From a virus: a stretch of DNA of 29,383 nucleotides. A program made the translations under genes and the position numbers. The DNA lies in IMG/VR virus record IMGVR_UViG_3300025133_000462, positions 1 to 29,383 of that record; one strand, written 5' to 3'. Numbering within the stretch: the first letter of the stretch is position 1; each line of letters opens with the position of its first letter. Shown one piece after another: positions 1-8,266 of the stretch. Under the pieces are notes generated by a model. The model did no database searches. It saw only the letters and a program-made list of their open reading frames with translations, and was not told the DNA's origin.

Positions 1-19
1 GATTTATTAATATTTGCCA
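1..19 (-). CDS. Start of a leftward gene cut by the window edge
   Basis: Reading leftward, an ATG at 19-17 follows a strong AAGGAG ribosome binding site with a 7-base spacer, and six codons (MANINK) run off the window edge. The site is as good as those of the neighbouring capsid genes, and the gene lies downstream of the terminator at 84-103, so it may belong to a separate transcript. Nothing can be said about function. Given the order capsid protein then small head protein, a head-completion or tail gene would be normal here, but that is inference from position only. Confidence 0.6.
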
Positions 20-83
20 TTTATTCACTCCTTGAGTCGAGTTTAAAGGTCTGGTAGACCGTGAACACTCTGTTAAATGATTA

Positions 84-103
84 GGGGGGCTTTTTAGCCC
101 CCC
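84..103 (-). terminator. GC-rich hairpin, probable terminator of the capsid transcript
   Basis: An 8-bp perfect stem GGGGGGCT/AGCCCCCC closes a four-base loop. It lies about 70 bases downstream of the last capsid-block gene. On the leftward strand the stem is followed by TAATCATTT rather than a clean T run, so termination may be partial. A second small hairpin (GGTCT-GGT-AGACC, 48-60) lies between it and the next gene start. The rest of 20-173 shows no gene. Confidence 0.6.
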
Positions 104-173
104 CAAACATACTTAAACATCGCTATTTAAGTCAATCTTTATATGGGGCTATTACCTCCCCAATTTTTGATTG

Positions 174-593
174 TTATCTGTATGAAATGTAGACTGTTCC
201 ACCGCCATCTCCATGAGCAGATGATGCAAGAACAAGGTCGTCGTCACCGACAGAAAAGACCGCTTGGTCTTCATCAAGAGTAGCAGTTGCCACCCTTGCT
301 TTATCGGTTGCCATTGACAATGCGCTTGACAGAGCTGTGCTATCGTTTTTGACGGTTAGTGTTTTTGAAGTGACGTTTTCGCCATTTCCAACAACCATTA
401 CAACATCAATAACGGTGAATTTAAACGGAGTGTTTATTGTGACAGTTTCACCGCTACCAAGAGCTGTAAAGTCACAAATAATCATTCCATCCTGTGCTAC
501 ACATTCAGGCACTGTGCCATTTCCACTATGAGTAGCGGATATGTCTAACGCACCACCAGAAGCTCTCCAATTTGCTATGCTTGATTTAGCCAT
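174..593 (-). CDS. Small beta-rich protein next to capsid, possible head decoration or fibre protein
   Basis: This 139-residue protein is rich in Thr, Val, Ser, Gly and Ala, with short alternating hydrophobic stretches (for example FKFTVIDVVMVVG around residues 57-69) and almost no helix-forming runs. It therefore looks like a beta-sandwich. It starts 13 bases after the capsid gene ends, with AGGAGATAAATA before its ATG, so it is translated in the same transcript. Position right after the major capsid gene and size fit a capsid decoration or head fibre protein. No diagnostic motif was recognised, so the role rests on context. Confidence 0.55.
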   Translation of the reverse strand: MAKSSIANWRASGGALDISATHSGNGTVPECVAQDGMIICDFTALGSGETVTINTPFKFTVIDVVMVVGNGENVTSKTLTVKNDSTALSSALSMATDKARVATATLDEDQAVFSVGDDDLVLASSAHGDGGGTVYISYR

Positions 594-606
594 TATTTAT
601 CTCCTG

Positions 607-1881
607 TTAATCACGAGTCGCTAAAATAAGCGAACTTTGGTTAACACAAGACAATGCATCAGCGTCGTGAGCAGCAGATTGGTTCTTGTAGAACGCATCG
701 CCACTTGACTCAAGAGCATCAGTTTCAGCAAAAAAGTCTGCACGGTTGTAACCGTTGATTACAGCACCACCAAGTTCGATAGTGTTCGCATGGTCATCCA
801 CTTCAGAAGTGAAGTGAAGGTCTTCAGCGACAGCTTTACCAACTGAATTCTTACCGAATACAATCGCATTACGAACTCTTGCAGTACCTGAAGCCAATGT
901 TACGGATGAATCGTCAAAACGGGCAGATGTGGTTGAACCAAAAAAGTAACCAGATTCGTCCCATTCACGGATTCCGACAATATCTTCAAATATACAGAAA
1001 CCAGCATAATAACCAGCCATCCCATGAAGTTCAGGCATCTTAGCAGCACCAGAACCCATAAAGGCGTATCTTTGTGCAGATTCGTAATCAGAATCATTTT
1101 GCAATGAAGCAAGCTGAGCTGGGTGCATAACGATGCACCAGAATCTTTTACCATCAGCAGTTTCCATTTGAGGAATTTTAAGAGACATACATTTAACACG
1201 CAGTTCTCGTAAAATATCAGCGGTCATAGCCGTATCACAAGTAGCATCTGCGGAAGCAGTCATACCAATCGCACCATCAAGGTTTGCATTGGTCTTCGTG
1301 TATTTTTCCGTACCGACAGCCGTTAATACAGCACCGTCGTTAATGTACCAGTTTGGGTGGTATCTGCGAGCAAGTCCAAGACCGTCAGATGTTGTACCAG
1401 CGGAAAGATTAGGCGATACACCTTCGTAGAAGGTTTGAAATACCGCTTGATTTTCCCATTTGGTAAACCATCGTGCAAGTTGTGGTCTCGCTTCGTCCAT
1501 CAGTTTAAAGACTTTTTGGCGTTGTTCGCTCATAGAACCAGACTTTTTCATAACCGCTTTACGAGACTGATTACAGTACGCACGCAGCCACTTCATAGCT
1601 TGGTCTTCACCTGTGCCTTTCAGAACTGTATCACCATATACGGGTGAACCAGATAAATCAGAAAGGAAAGGGATGAGCATATTGTCCCGACCCTGAGCGA
1701 CATAGTCGTTCAGAACTTCAATGGGATTCCCAGAAGGAGTGTAAACGGGGTTGCCGTTATCGTCCTGTGAGATGTCCACATTACCAGAGAACTTAGCCCA
1801 GAAAGTATTAAACCAACTTTCTTTGCGGAGCAGAGAGTTTAGAATTTCAACATTTGCAATCCAACTTTGTGTAGATTCCAT
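607..1881 (-). CDS. Major capsid protein, N4 gp56-like family
   Basis: This 424-residue protein would form the capsid shell. The stretch around residues 70-150 resembles the N4 gp56-type capsid family: a GDT...LKGTGEDQ segment, then a helix with SRKAV, then MSEQRQKVFKLMDEARPQL, followed by a long C-terminal region with an MHPAQLASLQ segment and a GIREWDES-type strand. The gene lies between a scaffold-like gene and a small head protein, the standard place for a capsid gene. The start has AGGAG followed by ATTAACAA and ATG. Family assignment is by recalled pattern, not by a search; the capsid role itself is well supported by context. Confidence 0.85.
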   Translation of the reverse strand: MESTQSWIANVEILNSLLRKESWFNTFWAKFSGNVDISQDDNGNPVYTPSGNPIEVLNDYVAQGRDNMLIPFLSDLSGSPVYGDTVLKGTGEDQAMKWLRAYCNQSRKAVMKKSGSMSEQRQKVFKLMDEARPQLARWFTKWENQAVFQTFYEGVSPNLSAGTTSDGLGLARRYHPNWYINDGAVLTAVGTEKYTKTNANLDGAIGMTASADATCDTAMTADILRELRVKCMSLKIPQMETADGKRFWCIVMHPAQLASLQNDSDYESAQRYAFMGSGAAKMPELHGMAGYYAGFCIFEDIVGIREWDESGYFFGSTTSARFDDSSVTLASGTARVRNAIVFGKNSVGKAVAEDLHFTSEVDDHANTIELGGAVINGYNRADFFAETDALESSGDAFYKNQSAAHDADALSCVNQSSLILATRD

Positions 1882-1904
1882 TTGTTAATCTCCTGTGTTT
1901 TTAG

Positions 1905-2876
1905 TTAATTATTAAGCCGTCCATAGAGCTTCTGAAGTTCATCCACTGAAAGATTGTCGAGAGTGCTTTGGAGTTCTTTCCTGTTCATGTCAGCGACACG
2001 AACAAGTTTAGCGTTTTTGCCTGTACCACGAACATCGACCTTTTCAACTTGCTTGGCTGAAGCATTTTGAATGTCTTGTCTGGCTTTACGCTCTCCTGAC
2101 ATCTGGTAGTTTTTGGCTACCTTCTCTACCCCAAACTCATCAATCATAGCTTTGTGGTAGGCACTTTCGGTTAACAGCCCATTTTCAGTGTATCCCTTCG
2201 CTCGCTCACTGACAGCAGTAAACTCATCATCAGATACCTCAATCCCGTCTGTATTAAACCGTTGTTTCATTGTAGAAACAAATGTTTCATTATCACGACC
2301 ATTCAGCCGTGATTCGAGATGTTCCTGCGTCCGTTTATTAATCAGGTCGTTTTCTATTTCTCTTATAACTGAACGCTGTTCGGAAACAGCATCTACATCA
2401 TAAGGGTCAATTTCATCCAATTTAGCCTTTTCCGTAGAAAGGGCATCCTGAACATCGTTAGCAGAGAGTCGTTCCAAAAGTTCAACTTCAGACAAATCTT
2501 CGTCTTCAGCCGTTAACTTTCGAAGTTCACCAATTTCGTTGGACTGGTCGCCAATCATCTTTTGGGCGTTGACTACCATATCAACAAGGTCATCCTTCGA
2601 TTTGTCATGGAACGGTGATGGTTTATTCCCATCGGTGGTGTATTCATCCGATTGTGTTAATTCTTGACTCGATTCTCCCTCTTCAGGGTCTGCATCATTC
2701 ACAACATCATCTGATTCGCTGTTGATATACAGCTCACCGTCTTTTTCAATAAGTTTTACAGAAGGCTCGGTTGCTTCCTGTTCATTTGTCTTCGGTTCAA
2801 ATTTATCTTCAAGTTGCTGAAGCTCTTGTGTAAGAGCAGGGTCTACCTGCACTTCGCTATTTTGGTTTTCTGCCAT
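1905..2876 (-). CDS. Scaffold-like head assembly protein
   Basis: This 323-residue protein has a very acidic N-terminal third (runs of Glu, Asp and Ser), then predicted helical, charged coiled-coil-like segments at about residues 100-190 (for example ELRKLTAEDEDLSEVELLE), and a basic helical C-terminus ending in LSVDELQKLYGRLNN. An acidic, helical protein directly before the capsid gene and after the portal is typical of phage scaffolding proteins, which fill the procapsid and bind capsid through a basic C-terminal helix. The ATG has AAGGA upstream. No protease motif was seen in it. Confidence 0.7.
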   Translation of the reverse strand: MAENQNSEVQVDPALTQELQQLEDKFEPKTNEQEATEPSVKLIEKDGELYINSESDDVVNDADPEEGESSQELTQSDEYTTDGNKPSPFHDKSKDDLVDMVVNAQKMIGDQSNEIGELRKLTAEDEDLSEVELLERLSANDVQDALSTEKAKLDEIDPYDVDAVSEQRSVIREIENDLINKRTQEHLESRLNGRDNETFVSTMKQRFNTDGIEVSDDEFTAVSERAKGYTENGLLTESAYHKAMIDEFGVEKVAKNYQMSGERKARQDIQNASAKQVEKVDVRGTGKNAKLVRVADMNRKELQSTLDNLSVDELQKLYGRLNN

Positions 2877-3030
2877 TTTTCTTTCCTTTATTGATTATAT
2901 TACTTCTCTTTGCTCTATATACATTTCTTAAAGCATCTTGCCTTGTGTATGTAATTTTATCATCATAATCATTTTCAACAACTTTATCAGGTCGAATAAT
3001 AGGTATATCTATAATATTATTGAAAGGCAT
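2857..3030 (-). CDS. Small basic protein of 57 residues, unknown
   Basis: This short frame starts at ATG 3030-3028, sharing one base with the stop of the preceding gene (TAATG), and ends at TAG 2859-2857, overlapping the scaffold-like gene start by 20 bases. It fills what would otherwise be a 150-base gap in a packed operon. The product begins MPFNNIIDIPIIRPDKVV, has an acidic middle (ENDYDD) and a strongly basic tail ending KKNGRKPK. The start-stop overlap and lack of other gap filler support it. No family was recognised. Confidence 0.55.
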   Translation of the reverse strand: MPFNNIIDIPIIRPDKVVENDYDDKITYTRQDALRNVYRAKRSNIINKGKKNGRKPK

Positions 3031-3347
3031 TATTTATTCTTTTTCCTTTTACCCAAACTCAGTGGGTTAATTTTTGTCTCCTTTGGTCTTCTAATATCAG
3101 TACGACCCATTGAGTGCTTTATTCTCATAATAGGTCTGTTCTTCTTCTTAGACCACACTCTTTCATATAGTTTGTGACTATTTCGCCTAACCTTTTCATA
3201 TTCTTCTTCACTCATGTCTTTTGGTTTCTCGTCACCAGCTTTATACGTATACGGTTTCTTCGGCTTTTTCTTCAAAACCTTTGCATAAGGTTTTAATTTG
3301 ACACCTGACGACTTTTTGGTCATTGCTTTCTGTTTGTATTTAGCCAT
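3030..3347 (-). CDS. Lysine-rich basic protein, unknown
   Basis: This 105-residue protein is extremely basic: roughly a third of residues are Lys or Arg, with clusters such as KVLKKKPKKP near residue 24 and a GKRKKNK end. It lies between portal and scaffold in the head operon, with an AAGGGG site before ATG and 19 bases after the portal stop. A basic protein here could bind packaged DNA or the acidic scaffold, but no motif decides this. Compositional bias makes homology calls unreliable. Confidence 0.6.
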   Translation of the reverse strand: MAKYKQKAMTKKSSGVKLKPYAKVLKKKPKKPYTYKAGDEKPKDMSEEEYEKVRRNSHKLYERVWSKKKNRPIMRIKHSMGRTDIRRPKETKINPLSLGKRKKNK

Positions 3348-3366
3348 ATCTGCCCCTTGTTAATTA

Positions 3367-5289
3367 TTACCCGGATTTACCCTGCCCAATTTTCTGAGCA
3401 TCTAATCTTAATTTTTCTTCATCTGTCACCATACCACGTTCTGTTTTCATATTGTCGAGAGTCTGTTTAGTTGTATCCAGCTCTGACTGACGTTGTGCAG
3501 CTTCTGACTGCATCTGCATAGTCTGGTCAATGTATTCGACAAATTTATCTGAACCCACAATTGGGGCATTTTCTACAAGTGTTCTAATATCAACGAGTTG
3601 CGGATTGATTGAACCAATCAGATTCGCCATTGCAACCATACGGTTAAAATTATCTTCTTTCTGGGTGATGTTACTTTCGCCTTCATCAAGTTCTACATAG
3701 AGCGATGGATTTCTCACATCGTTAAATACCTGCGCCCCAACGCTTAGATTCATAATTGTTTCGTTAAATTTACCTTCTTCTTTCACTCGGATAACTCTAT
3801 CCATCTCAGAATAAACGTAATTAAAATTATCCACAAAATCTTTTGCTAAAACCTTTCTTAAGCGACTTAAATTTTTAAAGTACGGGTTAATTGCAGCAGC
3901 AGCTCTCTGAACTTTCTGTTCAAACAGAACTCCAGACTCTCCACTACGGGCTGTTTCTCCTTTCATAGCTTCAGATACCAGAGATACCCGTTGTGCAAAT
4001 GCCACACTGTTTTCCGCATTCAGCATAATGTCTGGCGGCAAAGATGAAGGAGAAAGTCTTTGAGGTACAATGGAAGGGTTGTTCAACTCATAAACCATGT
4101 TTGGCTGGTTTCCTTTCTCCTTCAAAGCCTTAATTGTTTCTTTTTCACGCTTATCAATAAAAACACCGCCCGACAGTATCTGTGTTACATAGTCCCTGAC
4201 TTGGGATTTAGCTTTATTCACATCGTCCTGAATATCAAGAAGGTGGTCAACCAGTGATGTTTGTTCATTTATTTGGACGTTGTAACTATAACTCCAGACG
4301 GGAAAACAATCAAAATTAGACGTTGGCTGTTCCATGTCTTCGTCTTTGACAATTAAATTTTTGAAATAAGGGATAATGGTCGTTGTATGAATCTGGTCTT
4401 TATTAAATTCCCTGACAACCATTAGACTTGGGTTATCCTTTTCAAGTTTTTTAAACTCTTTTCGTGGCATTACCATGTAATCGTTACCATCGAAAACATT
4501 TACCATTTTAATCACGACACGCTCCTGCATCTCAAGGACTCTGTAGCGGTCATTTATTTTATCATAATTCTCAAGATTCGAAGAATAGGTCTTATCTGTC
4601 ATTCTACGAACAGTTTCAGATAGTGACTGATACCATGCCTTTGACCTTTCAACTTTCATGTCGTATGGGTCAATACTGTATTGTTCGCTGATAACGCCTA
4701 AAGACTCCCAGCCTTCCTTGACAAGCCAGCGGCAGTGTGTTAAAGCATAATCATTTGCCCTTGTTTCCGGGTCTACATAAACACGAAAATTATTCAGTAC
4801 ATCGTATTTAAAATCCAGATAACCTTCTTCATTTATTTCCCAACTCCGTTGAATCCAGCCTCCCAGCTTTGTGGATAATGCATCTATAAATGCGATTTGC
4901 AGTTTATCTTCAAGGTCTTGCTCGTCAATAATTGCATTCCATCTGCCTTGTAGAATATCTGTAACTCCTACAGATTCCACTGTTGTCGGTTTAAATTTTG
5001 CTGTTTTGCGGTTTAATTGTTCATTACCGACGAGTGTGCTGATTATCGGTGTTATTATATTGTATTTAAGTAATGGTTTTTTATATTTGGTAGCGTTAGT
5101 TCTTTCGTCAGAAGTGTAAGAATCTCCATTAACGTACCTGACAGCCCTTTCAGAGTCTTTTCTTGCTACTTCGAATGAATCTCTGCTGTACTTCCAACAC
5201 TTTAAAACCTTATCGGCTTGTTTGGATAGTACCCCCGCTGCATATTGCGAACCAGATGGTGAATCGTTGTTGTATGCGTCTTTAGCCAT
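3367..5289 (-). CDS. Portal protein, P22 gp1-like
   Basis: This 640-residue protein would form the dodecameric ring at the DNA entry vertex. The N-terminal part has the pattern of P22-type portals: an R-x-x-R-Y-VNGD segment near residues 46-56, then KPLLKYNIITPIISTLVGNE and NRKTAKF, followed by a long mixed region containing YVDPETR and, after about residue 400, helical crown-like segments. The C-terminal 60 residues are rich in Gln, Glu and Asp and look like a helical barrel. It shares one base with the terminase stop (TAATG), so the two are translationally coupled. Length and neighbours match the family. Confidence 0.88.
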   Translation of the reverse strand: MAKDAYNNDSPSGSQYAAGVLSKQADKVLKCWKYSRDSFEVARKDSERAVRYVNGDSYTSDERTNATKYKKPLLKYNIITPIISTLVGNEQLNRKTAKFKPTTVESVGVTDILQGRWNAIIDEQDLEDKLQIAFIDALSTKLGGWIQRSWEINEEGYLDFKYDVLNNFRVYVDPETRANDYALTHCRWLVKEGWESLGVISEQYSIDPYDMKVERSKAWYQSLSETVRRMTDKTYSSNLENYDKINDRYRVLEMQERVVIKMVNVFDGNDYMVMPRKEFKKLEKDNPSLMVVREFNKDQIHTTTIIPYFKNLIVKDEDMEQPTSNFDCFPVWSYSYNVQINEQTSLVDHLLDIQDDVNKAKSQVRDYVTQILSGGVFIDKREKETIKALKEKGNQPNMVYELNNPSIVPQRLSPSSLPPDIMLNAENSVAFAQRVSLVSEAMKGETARSGESGVLFEQKVQRAAAAINPYFKNLSRLRKVLAKDFVDNFNYVYSEMDRVIRVKEEGKFNETIMNLSVGAQVFNDVRNPSLYVELDEGESNITQKEDNFNRMVAMANLIGSINPQLVDIRTLVENAPIVGSDKFVEYIDQTMQMQSEAAQRQSELDTTKQTLDNMKTERGMVTDEEKLRLDAQKIGQGKSG

Positions 5290-6848
5290 TATGCTGTTTT
5301 CCAGTTAGTGCTGCCATCAGAATCAGACTTTCCTATTCGATAACGCCACCCTTTTTTTCTTTTTTCATATATAGCAAGGCTTGGCAAAACTTTTAATGCG
5401 CCATAGCGCAGAGCATCGTAATGATGGTCATCCGCTTTGGTATCAATGTCTTCGGGGTCATTTTCTGCTGATGGTAAGTTAGGAAAGGTTTCTATACATT
5501 GTAAACAATTATCTGTAAATCTGATACGAGGAACCCCTTCGTCTGGTGCTTCCAGCCCTTCATAGACGATTTTAGCTCCAGATTTACGGTCATTATTGCC
5601 CTTAGATAAAAAGATTCCATCGTCGCCATAGAAGTCTGCAGGTGAGTATAACATACCTTCTTTTTCAGAATGTTTAGTCCAATATGCCGGGTCAGCAATA
5701 TCATCATCGAAGTCTGTCGGTTTTAGTTTATAAGTTTTCCAAGTGTACTCATTGACCTTCTGAACTTGTTTAGACGCAGATAGTCCAGTCTCTGTTATTT
5801 CATCAAATATTACCATATTATCGTCACGGTCAACTGCAGCAAACAAGCAGACAAACGGAGCTTTTGTCCCGTAGTCGTAAAATCTGTAAAACGTATGCGT
5901 ATTCTTTTTGAAATGAACTCCGAATTGAAAATATGCTTTCGGTATCACATGATGCATGGGATTCCAGTTATCAAAATATGTTCCAGCAAAAACATCCCAC
6001 CTACCTTCCAGCCACATAGCTTTCAATACGGGATTAAGGTTTTTCAATTTCCTGACGTAATTCGGGTCATTATCCAGAAGAGTCGGATTATCAAAAACAG
6101 TAGCAGGAATAAAATGGTAGCTAATCCCTTCTTCGTCGATAAAAGGTTTACCCGTTTTTTGATTCTGATAATAAACATCGAACTGTTCGTTATATTTAGG
6201 CTTCCCAGCAACAACAGGTGGGCAACGGTCAATGAACTTACGCTTAAGCCATATATGACCAATATTGCCGGGATTGGATGTTAAACATATCTGCGGCTGA
6301 AGAAGTTCGTTATCCGTCCTTGCAGATGTAGAAAGCTCTTCTATCCAGTCTTCTGGAAATTGATTCGCTTCATCAACCCCAATGAAATTATAGTTACCGC
6401 CAATGTAGTTATCCAACGCCCTTCTATCCTGGCAATGTACCAGATAAATCTTCGCACCGCTGGGAAACACATAACACTTGTTCCTTTCCTGCCAGTTCGC
6501 CCCGTACAGCTTATACAACTTATCACATTCCGGCTTCAAGTTCCTTTCCAACTGCGGAAATGTCCTACGCATCAAGATTCCAATGTAATCGGGGAAATCA
6601 ATCGATACAGCGTCTACAACCGTTTTAACGGACTTACCTTCGGCTTTTAAAACCTTTACCTGTTCTGGCTCTATTCTGCGTCTTAAACGCTCATAATGGT
6701 ATGCCCTCGGTACTAACGCTGCCTTCCATGCCAACATCAAGGATTTTCCACCACCCCTTGCTCCACCATAAAATATCCAATTGGCAGTAGAACCTAAAAA
6801 TTCTGTCTGTTTACCGCTGTGTGGACGAAACTTATATTTACCAACCAC
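5289..6848 (-). CDS. terL: Terminase large subunit
   Basis: This 519-residue DNA-packaging motor has an N-terminal ATPase with a Walker A loop GGARGGGKS at residues 28-36, a Walker B segment FIGVDEANQF at 155-164 (acidic pair DE), and the coupling motif TSNPGN at 190-195. The C-terminal half has the RNase H-like nuclease pattern: FYDYGTKAPF around 320, an acidic segment near IFDEI, and a final DDHHYDALRYG. About 40 residues rich in Lys, Arg and Val are inserted between the Walker A helix and the GILMRRTFPQL strand. The gene overlaps the upstream gene by 11 bases and the portal by one. Confidence 0.95.
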   Translation of the reverse strand: MVGKYKFRPHSGKQTEFLGSTANWIFYGGARGGGKSLMLAWKAALVPRAYHYERLRRRIEPEQVKVLKAEGKSVKTVVDAVSIDFPDYIGILMRRTFPQLERNLKPECDKLYKLYGANWQERNKCYVFPSGAKIYLVHCQDRRALDNYIGGNYNFIGVDEANQFPEDWIEELSTSARTDNELLQPQICLTSNPGNIGHIWLKRKFIDRCPPVVAGKPKYNEQFDVYYQNQKTGKPFIDEEGISYHFIPATVFDNPTLLDNDPNYVRKLKNLNPVLKAMWLEGRWDVFAGTYFDNWNPMHHVIPKAYFQFGVHFKKNTHTFYRFYDYGTKAPFVCLFAAVDRDDNMVIFDEITETGLSASKQVQKVNEYTWKTYKLKPTDFDDDIADPAYWTKHSEKEGMLYSPADFYGDDGIFLSKGNNDRKSGAKIVYEGLEAPDEGVPRIRFTDNCLQCIETFPNLPSAENDPEDIDTKADDHHYDALRYGALKVLPSLAIYEKRKKGWRYRIGKSDSDGSTNWKTA

Positions 6849-7521
6849 GTTTTTTCTTCCTATGTTCGGGTTCTACGAAAACCTTCGTGCTTGCCTTATG
6901 AGTAAAATCATTATTCTCCCAAGTCCTTACGGCTGCCTTCCAGTCTACCATTTTGATTTTCCCTACCATCCAGCCTTTTGATGCATAATGTGCGACAAAT
7001 GCCACAGGATTAATATTATTTTCCCTTTTATCACAATATTCCTTCACTTCCTGCTCTGTTGGAATTTTAAACACCTTTCTTTTTATTTTCTTAGAACTAT
7101 TCTTTATTACTTTATCTTTGTCTTTAGCTGCTTGGATGAAGCTTACATGAAGCTTAGTAGCTTCATCTATGGGGCTAAATAAGTGACTGTACTTTTTAAT
7201 GCGTTCATAGACGGACTTATGCACTCTATTACTTAAATTCAATTCATCAGGATGTGACACCTTATACTGAAATTGTATAAATTTCGGAATGAACCATTTA
7301 CCATTTTCTAAATATTCAATTCTACTTGAAAATGTTTCCATTAAGTCCTTTTCGTTAAGTTCTTCACCTACAAATATACTCATTATGTCTATATCTGGGT
7401 CAAAGAATCCAGCATGGTCACACTGACTTATCAAATACCACCATGAACTCTTATACTTCGGGGATAAACTACGAAACCACTTCTTCTTCCATATATCTGT
7501 ATCAAAGTATCTCTTTGCCAT
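6838..7521 (-). CDS. Replisome-organiser-like replication initiation protein
   Basis: This 227-residue protein has the pattern of phage replication initiators of the O/DnaD-like group. The N-terminal part contains YKSSWWYLISQCDHAGFFD and an ENGKWFIPKFIQFQY segment typical of the winged-helix domain. The C-terminal part has FVAHYASKGW followed by MVDWKAAVRTWEN, the usual tail of these proteins that contacts a helicase loader. The middle is very Lys-rich. The expected partner would be the DnaC-like protein at 19845-20423. Its place directly before the large terminase, overlapping it by 11 bases, is where a small terminase would normally be, but the sequence argues for replication. AGAGG precedes the ATG. 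Confidence 0.7.
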   Translation of the reverse strand: MAKRYFDTDIWKKKWFRSLSPKYKSSWWYLISQCDHAGFFDPDIDIMSIFVGEELNEKDLMETFSSRIEYLENGKWFIPKFIQFQYKVSHPDELNLSNRVHKSVYERIKKYSHLFSPIDEATKLHVSFIQAAKDKDKVIKNSSKKIKRKVFKIPTEQEVKEYCDKRENNINPVAFVAHYASKGWMVGKIKMVDWKAAVRTWENNDFTHKASTKVFVEPEHRKKKRGW

Positions 7522-7678
7522 CTTTATACCTCTCTATTGCTCTTTCTCTGTATGTGTTACTGTCTAACTTAATACGTTCAATCAACTCCTGTCTGGTATT
7601 GCCCTCGGCAATAGTAATATATCTACCAGACTTAGTCCTCTTCTTGGCGTAAAACTTTGGTTCTCTCTTCTTTTCCAT
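7502..7678 (-). CDS. Small basic protein of 58 residues, unknown
   Basis: A frame from ATG 7678 to TGA 7502 fills the gap between the HTH gene and the replisome-organiser-like gene, overlapping the first by 47 bases and the second by 20. The product begins MEKKREPKFYAKKRTKSGRY, continues with a hydrophobic-polar stretch ITIAEGNTRQELIERIKL and ends KDGKEIL. It resembles the style of tiny phage DNA-binding or AP2-like/integrase-arm segments (basic strands followed by a helix), but this is only an impression. The upstream site is weak (GGAG 13 bases away), so translation would depend on coupling. Confidence 0.5.
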   Translation of the reverse strand: MEKKREPKFYAKKRTKSGRYITIAEGNTRQELIERIKLDSNTYRERAIERYKDGKEIL

Positions 7679-7853
7679 TACTGTTTAACCACTCCATTAC
7701 TTGCTTATAATTATACCGAATCGTTTTCCCACCACTACTTGTGTTGTTTATTGCAACAGGAATCGGATTCTCCAACTGACGCCACTTATAGACACATTGC
7801 CTCGTGACACCAAGAAGAGAACATAATTCACTTGTTTTTAATAACTTTTCCAT
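7632..7853 (-). CDS. Small helix-turn-helix protein, AlpA/excisionase-like
   Basis: This 73-residue protein is mostly one MerR/AlpA-type winged HTH: LLKTSELCSLLGVTRQCVYK at residues 4-23 forms the two helices, followed by WRQLENPIPVA and a wing, then IRYNYKQVMEWLN. Such proteins act as excisionases, which steer a tyrosine recombinase, or as small activators. The recombinase at 15575-16162 is a possible partner. The ATG has a strong AAAGGAG site. Target DNA cannot be deduced. The acidic-basic tail after residue 60 overlaps the next frame. Confidence 0.65.
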   Translation of the reverse strand: MEKLLKTSELCSLLGVTRQCVYKWRQLENPIPVAINNTSSGGKTIRYNYKQVMEWLNSNGKEERTKVLRQEED

Positions 7854-7870
7854 TAAATACTCCTTTGTAT

Positions 7871-8266
7871 TTAAAAAAACATTCCTATAGATGCTGCAAC
7901 TTCCTTAATCGGAAGTAATAACATCTCTGACCTATCTCCATCACCACCCATTACCTTTCGTGCCTTACCATTTCTTACCATACCGTTACAGATACTCTTC
8001 AATTCATTGACGGGTAAACATAACATACCTTTTACATTTCCATCCTTTGAAAAAATATGAAACCACCAATCTGCCTTTGTTACTGCAAGACCCGATTTTC
8101 TACCATTGCATTTTATCTCAATAACCATGTTACCAGTATCATACCATTTGTCTCTTTCTGTCTTCACCTCTATCTTTCCTTTCGATTCCAATAGAACTTT
8201 TAAACCCTCTTCATAGATTTGACCATATTGTAAATCTAAATCGAAGTCAGAGTTCTTTTGACCCAT
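7871..8266 (-). CDS. PD-(D/E)xK-like nuclease fold protein
   Basis: This 131-residue protein has an early helix with GQIYEEGLKVLL, then the strand GKIEVKTERDKW with E33-V-K35, and a second strand MVIEIKCNGRKSGLAVTKADWW. Glu in the first helix, the E-x-K strand and the following T-x-ADWW segment match small restriction-endonuclease-fold proteins. Its ATG abuts the methyltransferase stop, so the two are expressed together, which could mean a restriction-modification-like pair or a Holliday-junction or repair nuclease. It is shorter than most type II restriction enzymes. The fold call is by pattern; the substrate is unknown. Confidence 0.5.
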   Translation of the reverse strand: MGQKNSDFDLDLQYGQIYEEGLKVLLESKGKIEVKTERDKWYDTGNMVIEIKCNGRKSGLAVTKADWWFHIFSKDGNVKGMLCLPVNELKSICNGMVRNGKARKVMGGDGDRSEMLLLPIKEVAASIGMFF

